The notes beneath the pieces were generated by a model. It did no database searches. It was not told the origin of the DNA and saw nothing but the letters and a program-made list of their open reading frames with translations. This document shows positions 18,118 to 25,299 of a DNA stretch of 64,000 nt, piece after piece. The DNA lies in contig JAFDZF010000100.1 of NCBI GenBank assembly GCA_018267055.1, positions 1 through 64,000 on the forward strand, given 5' to 3'. Every line of letters starts with the position of its first letter. The stretch's first letter is position 1. This DNA comes from Bacteroidota bacterium (GTDB lineage Bacteria; Bacteroidota; Bacteroidia; Flavobacteriales_F; PHOS-HE28). The translations under genes and the position numbers were made by a program.

Positions 18118-18725
18118 TGACCGCCGTGCCGCGCAACGCTCCGCCCCCGCTCACGCCCGAGCTGCTCCTCGCGGCCTATGCCCGCGGCTACTTCCCCATG
18201 GGCGATGAGGCGGGTACGATCCACTGGCACGACCCCGACCCGCGGGCCATCCTGCCGCTGGAGGTGCTGCACCCGAACGCCCGCTTCCGGCGCGCCTCGC
18301 GCAGCAGCGGCCTCCATTGCACGCTGGACCAGGACTTCGCCGGTGTGATGCGGCAATGCGCCGTCACCCATGGCGACACTTGGATCACCGAAGGAATGAT
18401 CTCGGCCTACACCGCCCTGCACGCTCTCGGCCACGCCCATAGCGCGGAGACCTGGCAGGACGGGCACCTGGTGGGCGGGCTCTACGGAGTACGCATCGGC
18501 GCCGCCTTCTTCGGGGAGAGCATGTTCAGCCGCGTGAGCAACGCCAGCAAGGCGGCCCTGTACCACCTGGCCGCCCACCTGCGCGAGCGCGGCGCGCTGC
18601 TGTTCGACACGCAGTACGCCAATGACCATACGCGTTCCCTGGGCGCGGTGGAGATCCCGAGGGACGTGTTCAAGGCGCGGCTTATCGCGGCGGTGAAGGC
18701 ACCGTTCCGCTTCCACGGCCCTTAG
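18117..18725 (+). CDS. aat: Leucyl/phenylalanyl-tRNA-protein transferase
   Basis: A 202-residue enzyme that adds Leu or Phe from tRNA to N-terminal Lys/Arg of proteins, making them N-degrons for ClpS/ClpAP. Seen: LLLAAYARGYFPMGDE, IHWHDPDPRAILPLE, TWITEGMISAYTALHALG, GLYGVRIGAAFFGESMFS and FDTQY, the conserved core. The best start is a GTG at 18117 whose G is the last base of the upstream TAG stop; a second GTG at 18126 is possible. It ends convergently over the phosphatase gene by 4 bases. Confidence 0.95.
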   Translation: MTAVPRNAPPPLTPELLLAAYARGYFPMGDEAGTIHWHDPDPRAILPLEVLHPNARFRRASRSSGLHCTLDQDFAGVMRQCAVTHGDTWITEGMISAYTALHALGHAHSAETWQDGHLVGGLYGVRIGAAFFGESMFSRVSNASKAALYHLAAHLRERGALLFDTQYANDHTRSLGAVEIPRDVFKARLIAAVKAPFRFHGP

Positions 18726-19396
18726 GACCGGCTGCGCTGCACGTCGAGCGTGGTGGCATTGCGCTCCTGCAGGTAGCGCTGGTACGTATCGGTGTAGGCG
18801 GCCCGGTGGTCGATGACCTCGGCCACCCGGCCCAGCAGGCCGATCACCAGCTCGGTGGCCTCGCGCAGGCCGTTGGCACCGCCGCTGTGGGCGGTGATGA
18901 TGTCCGCATCGCCACGCGCGATGACGTGCTCCGTGAAGAGGGGGCCGCTGCTGCGGCCGATCATCACGCGCAGGCCGCATCGCCGGGCCACGGGCAGGTC
19001 GATGGCGTCATCGAAGAAGAACGCCACCTGCTCCGGCACCAGCTCGTAGGTGCGGAGGAAGTGCTCGAAGGCGTCGGGCTTGTTGATGAAGCCCATGTAG
19101 AGGCCGTGGAACCGCTCGCGCTGCACGAAGCGTTCGGCATGGCCGTTGTGCTGGCCGGTGATCACCGCGGCAGTGGGCAGGGCGCCGTCCTTCAGCCAGA
19201 GGGCGAAGCGCAGCATGTTCACGCCCAGGCTGCCCACTTCGCTGAAGGGGCTGCCGCCTTCGAGGTCCTTCCAGCCGTCGTTGAAGACGCCATCCCAGTC
19301 GAAGAGGACGGCGCGGATGCCGCTCGCGCGGCGCACCAGCTCGTTCTGCGGCCGCAGGAAGCGGGTGCCGAGGGCGGTGAAAGCCTGCAGGTCCAT
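18722..19396 (-). CDS. kdsC: KdsC-like HAD phosphatase
   Basis: A 224-residue HAD-superfamily phosphatase. Motif I is LFDWDGVFNDG with Asp33 (nucleophile) and Asp35; motif II lies in AAVITGQHNGH, and motif III/IV in FFFDDAIDLPVARRCGLRVMI. The cap-less layout and DGVFNDGW resemble 3-deoxy-D-manno-octulosonate 8-phosphate (Kdo-8-P) phosphatase. The protein is longer than typical KdsC (about 170-190) by an N-terminal arm and a C-terminal helix. Position next to kdsA supports a Kdo role in LPS core synthesis. Other sugar-phosphate substrates are possible, so the symbol is tentative. Confidence 0.72.
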   Translation of the reverse strand: MDLQAFTALGTRFLRPQNELVRRASGIRAVLFDWDGVFNDGWKDLEGGSPFSEVGSLGVNMLRFALWLKDGALPTAAVITGQHNGHAERFVQRERFHGLYMGFINKPDAFEHFLRTYELVPEQVAFFFDDAIDLPVARRCGLRVMIGRSSGPLFTEHVIARGDADIITAHSGGANGLREATELVIGLLGRVAEVIDHRAAYTDTYQRYLQERNATTLDVQRSRS

Positions 19397-19411
19397 GTCA
19401 GCGGTCCATGC

Positions 19412-19454
19412 CCAGCGGCCGGCCGGCCGTGATCCACCGACGGCCGGCCGCTGG
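19412..19454. repeat. Perfect 14-bp inverted repeat between the phosphatase and transaldolase genes
   Basis: Left arm CCAGCGGCCGGCCG (19412-19425) and right arm CGGCCGGCCGCTGG (19441-19454) pair perfectly with a 15-base loop. In the minus-strand transcript it lies between the transaldolase stop and the phosphatase start. There is no T run, so it is more likely an RNA-stability or processing hairpin than a classic terminator. Confidence 0.6.
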
Positions 19455-19462
19455 CGGCTTCC

Positions 19463-20485
19463 TCACCCCGCGATGGCCTTCATCAGGTCCTGGATGTCCA
19501 GCATGCCGAGCTGCTTGCCGTTCTCGCTCACGCTGAGGGTATCCACCTTCTTCTCCTTGAAGAGCTTCTGGGCCTCGTCCAGCAAGGCTTCCGGAGCAAC
19601 GACGATCGGCTCCCCATAGGTGAGCGCGCTCAGCTTCTTCGCCAGGAACTTGTTGCCCTCCTTCTCCAGGCCGCGGCGCAGGCCGCCGTCGGTGAAGACG
19701 CCCTTGTTCTTCCCCTTCGCGTCCACCACCATCACCGCGCCGAAGCCGTGCTTGGTCATCTCCACCAGGGCCTCGCTCACGGTGGCGCTGTCCTTCACCA
19801 CGGGGTTGCTGCGCGAGAGCACGTCCTTCACCTTCATGGTGATTAGGCGCGTGTGCTCATAGAACTGCTGCGTGCCGATGGTGGTGAAGTGGTTGTCGGT
19901 GAGCTGTTTCATCAGCTTCCAGGGCACCGTGATGGTGTGCACGCCGAGCTCCACGGCATTGCGCACGTGCTCGATGGTGCGCACGCTGCTGAACATGATC
20001 TTGGTGTCGTAGCCGTAGTAGTTCACGGCGTTCACGCACTGCTGCACGAGGGCGAGGGCATCGTGGCCCTGGTCCTGCAGGCGGCCCACCAGCGGGCATA
20101 CGTAGGTGGCCCCGGCCTGCATGGCCATGTAGGCCTGCTGCAGGGTGTACACCAGGTGCACGTTCACCAGGATGCCCTCGTTGCGCAGCATCCGGCAGGC
20201 GCGCAGGCCTTCCAGGCTCACCGGGATCTTGAAGACGGTGGTCTCCTTCTTCAGGCCCATCTTCAACTGGCGCTTGGCCTCCTTCACCACCTCCTCGGCG
20301 GTCTCGCCCAGGGCTTCCACCTGCAGGATGGGCACCTTCTTGGCGAGGTCGAGGATCATCTTGTCGATGTTCGTGACCCCGCCGCGGTGCATGAAGGTGG
20401 GCGTGGTGGTGAGGCCGGTGAGGAAACCGAGGCGGAAGGCCTCATCGATCTCCTTGATGTCGGCGCTGTCGAGGTAGAGCTCCAT
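19463..20485 (-). CDS. Transaldolase (TalC/FSA-like) fused to a CBS-domain pair
   Basis: A 340-residue two-part protein. Residues 1-215 are a TalC/fructose-6-phosphate-aldolase-type barrel: LYLDSADIKEI opening, TTTPTF, Schiff-base Lys86 in FKIPVSLEGL (same place as Lys85 of E. coli FSA), VYTLQQAYMAMQAGATYV and RLQDQG. Residues about 230-340 are two CBS motifs (SEALVEMTKHGFGAVMVVD, GVFTDGGLRRGLE, VDTLSVSENGKQLGMLDIQDLM), the module that also ends KdsD/KpsF arabinose-5-phosphate isomerases. The gene sits between the KdsC-like gene and kdsA, where kdsD would be expected. It may supply or regulate arabinose 5-phosphate; that is inference, and plain transaldolase activity remains possible. Confidence 0.85.
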   Translation of the reverse strand: MELYLDSADIKEIDEAFRLGFLTGLTTTPTFMHRGGVTNIDKMILDLAKKVPILQVEALGETAEEVVKEAKRQLKMGLKKETTVFKIPVSLEGLRACRMLRNEGILVNVHLVYTLQQAYMAMQAGATYVCPLVGRLQDQGHDALALVQQCVNAVNYYGYDTKIMFSSVRTIEHVRNAVELGVHTITVPWKLMKQLTDNHFTTIGTQQFYEHTRLITMKVKDVLSRSNPVVKDSATVSEALVEMTKHGFGAVMVVDAKGKNKGVFTDGGLRRGLEKEGNKFLAKKLSALTYGEPIVVAPEALLDEAQKLFKEKKVDTLSVSENGKQLGMLDIQDLMKAIAG

Positions 20486-20586
20486 GTGTTCGTGCTGGTT
20501 CTATGGTTCGGTGTCCTGGGCTTCAGGTCGCGGGCCCGAAGATCACCTCAGGCCTGCGCCCCGGGATCCCAGGCGCATGGGATCGT

Positions 20587-21432
20587 TCAGGCGGTGACGT
20601 TCACGTTCCGGTATTTCACCTCAGCGGCGTGCAGGTCCAGCAGGGGCTTCAGGAACTCCTCCAGGTCGTACACGCAGAGCTGGCTGGCGGCATCGCAGAG
20701 CGCGGTGCTCGGGTCGGGGTGGGTCTCGATGAAGACGCCGTCCACCCCGGCGGCCACACCGGCCCGGGCGATGGTGGGCATCACCTCGCGGTTGCCGCCG
20801 CGCGGATCGGCGCTGGGGATGCCGTACTTGCGGATGCTGTGCGTGATGTCGAACACCAGCGGGTAGCCGGTCCTGCGCAGATGGTAGAAGGCGCGCGGGT
20901 CCACCACCAGGTCGTTGTAACCGAAGGTGTAACCGCGCTCGGTGAGGATGATCCGCGAGTTGCCCACGCTCTCGCACTTCTGGGCGGGCTTGATCATGTT
21001 GTCCGGCGCAAGGAACTGGCCGTGCTTCAGGTTGATCACGGCGCCGGTCTTCGCGGCCTCCACCACCAGGGTGGTCTGCATGCAGAGGTAGGCGGGGATC
21101 TGGAGCACGTCCACCACCTCGGCGGCCGGCTTGGCCTGGTCGGGGTAATGGATGTCGGTGAGGATCGGGAAGCCGAAGTCCTTCTTGATGCGCTGGAGCA
21201 CCTTCAGTCCTTCTTCCAGCCCCGGGCCCTGGTAGAAGTCCACGCTGCTCCGGTTGTCCTTGGTGAAGCTGCTCTTGTAGATCACCGGCACCCGCAGGCG
21301 CTGGCTCACTTCCTTGAGCTTCTCAGCCGTGCGCAGCATGATGTCCTCCGTCTCGATCACGCACGGACCGCTGATGAGGAAGAGGGTGTCGGCACCGCAG
21401 GCGATGCCTCCGACATTGACGATCTTGGTCAT
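20587..21432 (-). CDS. kdsA: 3-deoxy-8-phosphooctulonate (Kdo-8-P) synthase
   Basis: A 281-residue aldolase that condenses phosphoenolpyruvate with D-arabinose 5-phosphate to Kdo 8-phosphate for LPS. Seen: FLISGPCVIETED, YKSSFTKDNRSS, LTDIHYPDQ, VVDVLQIPAYLCMQT, VINLKHGQFLAP, RGYTFGYNDLVVDPR and DITHSIRKYG. Cys24 in SGPC stands where metal-independent enzymes such as E. coli KdsA have Asn, so this should be the metal-dependent class. An unusual clear Shine-Dalgarno-like GGAGAA precedes the ATG, and a -7 box lies at 21467-21474. A 101-base gap separates it from the transaldolase-CBS gene downstream. Confidence 0.97.
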   Translation of the reverse strand: MTKIVNVGGIACGADTLFLISGPCVIETEDIMLRTAEKLKEVSQRLRVPVIYKSSFTKDNRSSVDFYQGPGLEEGLKVLQRIKKDFGFPILTDIHYPDQAKPAAEVVDVLQIPAYLCMQTTLVVEAAKTGAVINLKHGQFLAPDNMIKPAQKCESVGNSRIILTERGYTFGYNDLVVDPRAFYHLRRTGYPLVFDITHSIRKYGIPSADPRGGNREVMPTIARAGVAAGVDGVFIETHPDPSTALCDAASQLCVYDLEEFLKPLLDLHAAEVKYRNVNVTA

Positions 21433-21466
21433 GGTTCTCCTTCGCTTGCTTCGGCGAACAATGGCG

Positions 21467-21474
21467 CGAAGTTA
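21467..21474 (-). promoter_or_regulatory. -7 promoter box of kdsA
   Basis: The minus strand reads TAACTTCG, a one-base variant of TAnnTTTG, 34 bases before the kdsA ATG and overlapping the end of the FAH-family gene. It would let the Kdo genes be transcribed independently. Confidence 0.45.
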
Positions 21475-22092
21475 CCCTTTCGCCACGGCCACGTTGAGCA
21501 GGCGCTTGCCGTTCAGGAACCCCTCCAGGAGGTCGCCTTCGGCGATGGGCCCCACCCCGGCGGGCGTTCCGGTGAAGAACAGGTCGCCCGGCTCCAGGGT
21601 GATGTAGCGCGACACATGGGCGATCAGCTCGGCCACGGGGAAGAGCATGTCGCGCGTGGACCCTTTCTGGACGGTGGTGCCGTTGCGCTTCAGCTCCAGG
21701 GTGAACGACTGCAGGTCGGTGGAGGCCGTCATGGGCAGCTCCACCTCGCCCAGCACGGCGGAGCCGTCGAAGGCCTTGGCCTTCTCCCAGGGCAGGCCCT
21801 TGGCCTTCAGCTCGTTCTGGAGGGTACGGGCCGTGAGGTCCAGGCCCAGGGAGAACGAAGCGATGAGCCCCAGGGCCATGCTGGCGGGCACGTCCTTGGC
21901 GTAGCTGTCGATCATCACCACCAGCTCGATCTCGTGGTGGATCTCACCCAGCAGCTCGGGCAGGCGGATGGGCTGGCCGGGATAGAGGCAGGCCGTGGTG
22001 GGCTTCAGGAAGAAGACCGGCTCCTCGGGCACGGCGTTGCCGAGCTCCCGGGCATGGTCCCCGTAGTTGCGGCCGATGCAGATGATCTTCAT
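21472..22092 (-). CDS. Fumarylacetoacetate hydrolase (FAH) family protein
   Basis: A 206-residue protein beginning at 22092 (MKIICIGRNYGDHARELG); sequence further upstream in frame belongs to the overlapping exonuclease gene. Seen: the metal-binding EIHHEIELVVMI motif with the usual E-x-E pattern, FSLGLDLTAR, KAKAFDGSAVLG and LFFTGTPAGVGPI. The family hydrolyses C-C bonds or decarboxylates beta-keto acids (fumarylpyruvate, acylpyruvate, oxaloacetate). The short one-domain length fits the acylpyruvase/oxaloacetate decarboxylase branch. It is coupled by a 4-base overlap to the exonuclease gene upstream. Confidence 0.9.
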   Translation of the reverse strand: MKIICIGRNYGDHARELGNAVPEEPVFFLKPTTACLYPGQPIRLPELLGEIHHEIELVVMIDSYAKDVPASMALGLIASFSLGLDLTARTLQNELKAKGLPWEKAKAFDGSAVLGEVELPMTASTDLQSFTLELKRNGTTVQKGSTRDMLFPVAELIAHVSRYITLEPGDLFFTGTPAGVGPIAEGDLLEGFLNGKRLLNVAVAKG

Positions 22093-22859
22093 GCTTCGAG
22101 GTCGGCGAGGACGTTGCGCATCACGGCCAAGGTACTGCCGGGCAGCTCCGCCTTGGTCATCAGCCACTGCATGTAGCCCGGGTCGTTGCGGCCGATGCTC
22201 TCCAGGGTCCAGCCCTTGTACTTGCCGAAGCCGAGGCATACGTTGCCCTGCTCGTCGAACTGCAGCTTGCCGGCGGCATCGGGGGGACGCTGGCGGTCGC
22301 CGCTCAGCAGGCCAAGCTGGTCCACGTCCTGCGGCAGCTCGCTGTAGCGCGCCAGCTGGGCGATGAGCACGTCGGCGGTGGCCTCCACGTCGGCCAGGGC
22401 ATCGTGCGCGCCGTCGTGCGCGCGGTCCAGGTAGAACTTCACGGCGGCGCTCAGGTCGCGGCGCTCCATCTGGTGGTAGATGCGCTGCACGTCCACCACC
22501 CGCACCTTGCTCGTGTCCCAGGCCGTGCCCACGCGGTGGAGCTCTTCGGCCAGGAAGGGGATGTCGAAGCGGAGCACGTTGAAGCCGGCCAGGTCGCACG
22601 CCTCGAGGTGGCCCAGCAGCTCCTCGGCGATGTCCTGCAGGCGCGGGGCGAAGGCCACGTCGAGATCGGCGATGCCGTGCACGGCGGTGGCCTCCGGGGG
22701 GATGGGCATCTCCGGGTTCACCAGGCTTTGCCAGCTCTCGCGGGAACCGTCGGGCAACAGGCGCACCACGCCGACCTGCACGATGCGGTCGCGGCCGATG
22801 CGGACGCCCGTGGTCTCCAGGTCGAAGAAGGCCAGCGGGCGTTGGAGTCGAAGCAGCAT
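22089..22859 (-). CDS. DnaQ-like 3'-5' exonuclease with C-terminal DUF3820-like domain
   Basis: A 256-residue protein. Residues 1-170 form a DEDDh exonuclease: ExoI FFDLETTGV (D-x-E), ExoII GFNVLRFDIPFL, ExoIII HDALADVEAT with catalytic His and Asp. Residues about 205-250 (LGFGKYKGWTLESIGRNDPGYMQWLM) match the small DUF3820-type motif often fused to such exonucleases in Bacteroidota. It may act in DNA repair or proofreading, since dnaE at 41398 encodes only the polymerase subunit, or in nucleic-acid turnover. The start at 22859 is the only good one; a terminator hairpin lies just upstream. Confidence 0.88.
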   Translation of the reverse strand: MLLRLQRPLAFFDLETTGVRIGRDRIVQVGVVRLLPDGSRESWQSLVNPEMPIPPEATAVHGIADLDVAFAPRLQDIAEELLGHLEACDLAGFNVLRFDIPFLAEELHRVGTAWDTSKVRVVDVQRIYHQMERRDLSAAVKFYLDRAHDGAHDALADVEATADVLIAQLARYSELPQDVDQLGLLSGDRQRPPDAAGKLQFDEQGNVCLGFGKYKGWTLESIGRNDPGYMQWLMTKAELPGSTLAVMRNVLADLEA

Positions 22860-22877
22860 GGCCCGAAGTTGCGCATG

Positions 22878-22904
22878 AAAAAGCCCCCGGCGGACCGGGG
22901 GCTT
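22878..22904 (-). terminator. Intrinsic terminator after the PorE-like gene
   Basis: A perfect 10-bp stem, AAGCCCCCGG (22881-22890) with CCGGGGGCTT (22895-22904) and a 4-base loop, is followed on the minus strand by a T run (22878-22882). It lies 22 bases past the stop at 22926 and separates the gene from the exonuclease operon. Confidence 0.85.
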
Positions 22905-22925
22905 CCCAAGTTCTTCACAGCGTGC

Positions 22926-25217
22926 TCAGCGCACCTTCAGCTTCACGTACTGGAACTTGCCGTACTTCTCGGTGTCCTGGTAGTCGCCGCGGTATTTCGG
23001 CCCTTGCACGAGGTGGTTCACCGCTTCGAGCATCAGGTCGTCGGCGTTCTTGCCCCGGGCGCGCACGGCCTCCACCAGGCGGACACGGGCGTCCTCCATG
23101 CGCTTGTTGCTCAGGTTCTCGTTGGTGCCGAAGCTCTTCGTGGGCACGTGCGAGGCGCTGGCCTCGATCACCACGTTCACCTTGCCGTTCTTGTCCAGCA
23201 GCTCCACCACCGAATCGATGAAGCGCTTCCAGTCGGCTTCGTTCTGGTCGATGTCCTTGCGGTTGTACGCGTAGTACTTCGCGTACTGGTCCGCGTAGGA
23301 GGCATCGGGCATCTGGTGCTTGGCGGCCTTCTCCTTCACCTGGGCATCGGTCAAGGCTTCCTTGCCCGCGACCGCCTTCGCCTCCTTCTCCTTGGCTTGC
23401 TTCTCCTTGGCCTCCTTTTCCTGGGCCTCCTTCGCGGCCTTGGTGCCGCCCTTCACGTCGATGGGCGGAGCCGTCTCGGCGGTCTTGCCGTCCTTCAGCG
23501 GCTCTCCTTTCTCCTTGCTGCCCGGGGGGGCGCCCTTCGGCAGGTCCACGATGCTGGCGGGTCCGCCCAGGGAGACGGGGTTCAGGTACACCTCCTTGTT
23601 GATCTCCTGGTAGGCGCTCTCGCACTCCACGAAGATGTCCTCGGTGTGCACGGTCTTGTCGTTCACCCGGTAGTCCAGGTTGTACTCCTTGCAGGGAGGC
23701 AGGATGGCCACGTACACGCCGTCGCGCTGGCGGGGCTTGTAGGTCTTCACCTCGCCGGTGGACTTGTCGGTGACGTAGAGGATGGTGCTCGGCGGCAGCG
23801 ATTCGCCCGGCGGGGGGATGATGAAGCCCTTGAGCACGGCCAGGCCCTCGGCCTCCATCTCCTCGGGGAAGTCCACGAAGTAGATGTCCTTCTCCCCGTA
23901 CCCGCCGATCTTGTCGGAGCTGAAGTAGCCGCGGCGGCCGTCGGCGGTGGTCACGAAGAAGACGTCGTCGTCCACCGTGTTCAGCGGATAGCCGATGTTC
24001 ACGGGCGGCGTCCAGGAACCGTCGTCCTGCAGCTCGGTGGTGAAGATGTCGAAGCCGCCCATGCTGTTGTGGCCCTTGCTGGCGAAGTAGAGCGTGCGGC
24101 CGTTGGGATGGATGAAGACGCCGTCCTCGTCGTACGGGGTGTTCACCACATTGCCCAGGTTCTGGGCCTTGCTCCATTCGCCGGTGGGCAGCTTCACCAC
24201 GCGGTAGAGGTCGCGCCCCCCCGCCCCGCCCTTGCGGTCGCTGATGAAGTAGAAGGTGTTGCCGTCGGCCGTGAGCGCGCCGTGGGTCTCCCACGACTTC
24301 GTGTTGATGTCCGAGCCCATGAGCACCGGATCGCTCCAGAGCTCGCCCACCAGCTTGCTCTCGTAGAGGTTGCCGTCGCCGCCGTCATCGCGGTAGATGA
24401 GGAGGGTCTGGCCGTCGGCCGCCACGTTCACCGTGGCCATGTGGCCGGTGGGCGTGTTGATGTTGAGCGGCTCCGGCTTCTGCCATACGCCCGTGCGGTC
24501 CTTGTAGCTCACGTAGATGTTCTCGAACGGCAGGCCCGCGATCTGATCGATGACGCCCACGTTGCTGCTGTCGGGACGGATGCGGCGGGTGGTGTAGAAG
24601 AGGGCGTTGCCGTCCACGCTGATCACCGGGCTGAAGTCGGGGTACTCGCTGTTGATCACCGAGCCGACGTTGCTGATCTGGTAGTTCTTCGGCTGGGCCA
24701 CCAGCACGCGCGCGTTCGCGGTCTGCTCCAGGCCATGGGCGGCCTGGGCCTTCAGGTCGTTCTTGTCGTCCACCTCGGCCACGAACTTCTTGTAGTACGT
24801 GTCGGCCTTGTCGAACTCACTGTTGAGGTGGTAGGCCTTGGCCAGCCAGTAGTCCACCTCCACCGGCGCGTTCGTCTCCCTGCTGTCGAAGGGGTCGTAG
24901 CCGGCGGTGTTGAAGGAGCCGTAGTTCCCCGCCCGCTTCTCGGCGGCCTTCTGCAGGTAGGGCAATGCCTTCTGCTTCTGGTTGTACGAGTTCATGTAGG
25001 CGTAGCCGAGCTTCCAGTTCAGGTTGGAGTTCTCGGGCTGCGCCTCCACCAGTCCTTTCCAGATCTCCGCGGCCTGGTTGAAGAACTTCTCCTCCATCAG
25101 CTTGTTGGCCTCCTCGAACTTCCAGGTGGCGCTGGTCTGGCCGCCTTGGGCGGAAGCGAGGAAGGGGACACCGCACAGGAGGAAGTGGAGCAACGCGGCG
25201 TAACAGGTTCTCATCAT
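22926..25217 (-). CDS. PorE-like TPR/PD40/OmpA envelope protein
   Basis: A 763-residue exported protein: signal peptide (1-23), TPR-like helices (about 30-170), a PD40/WD40-like beta-propeller (about 185-455, with repeated SPVISVDGNALFYTT and GRTLYFASKG units), a carboxypeptidase-regulatory-like domain (about 465-550), a Lys/Glu/Ala-rich flexible linker (about 590-640) and an OmpA-like peptidoglycan-binding domain (about 655-763, NVVIEASASHVPTKSFGTNENLSNKRMEDAR). This order equals that of PorE of Porphyromonas, which ties the T9SS to peptidoglycan. Bacteroidota hold several such paralogues, so the exact T9SS role is inferred. The OmpA part lacks the most typical NxxLSxxRA spacing but keeps NLSNKRMEDAR. 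Confidence 0.82.
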   Translation of the reverse strand: MMRTCYAALLHFLLCGVPFLASAQGGQTSATWKFEEANKLMEEKFFNQAAEIWKGLVEAQPENSNLNWKLGYAYMNSYNQKQKALPYLQKAAEKRAGNYGSFNTAGYDPFDSRETNAPVEVDYWLAKAYHLNSEFDKADTYYKKFVAEVDDKNDLKAQAAHGLEQTANARVLVAQPKNYQISNVGSVINSEYPDFSPVISVDGNALFYTTRRIRPDSSNVGVIDQIAGLPFENIYVSYKDRTGVWQKPEPLNINTPTGHMATVNVAADGQTLLIYRDDGGDGNLYESKLVGELWSDPVLMGSDINTKSWETHGALTADGNTFYFISDRKGGAGGRDLYRVVKLPTGEWSKAQNLGNVVNTPYDEDGVFIHPNGRTLYFASKGHNSMGGFDIFTTELQDDGSWTPPVNIGYPLNTVDDDVFFVTTADGRRGYFSSDKIGGYGEKDIYFVDFPEEMEAEGLAVLKGFIIPPPGESLPPSTILYVTDKSTGEVKTYKPRQRDGVYVAILPPCKEYNLDYRVNDKTVHTEDIFVECESAYQEINKEVYLNPVSLGGPASIVDLPKGAPPGSKEKGEPLKDGKTAETAPPIDVKGGTKAAKEAQEKEAKEKQAKEKEAKAVAGKEALTDAQVKEKAAKHQMPDASYADQYAKYYAYNRKDIDQNEADWKRFIDSVVELLDKNGKVNVVIEASASHVPTKSFGTNENLSNKRMEDARVRLVEAVRARGKNADDLMLEAVNHLVQGPKYRGDYQDTEKYGKFQYVKLKVR

Positions 25218-25299
25218 CGCAGGGCGCGTTCGGACCGGTCCGGGGTGGGCCGGCGGTTGGTGGCTAAAAGTAGAATTTTTCCGAAGCGGCCGTCGCCGT

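Noticed and set aside
23340-23440. Repeated Lys-Glu-Ala codons in the PorE-like gene, thought at first to be a tandem DNA repeat
   Set aside because: It is a low-complexity flexible linker in frame; spacing and sequence vary, so it is not a DNA repeat element.
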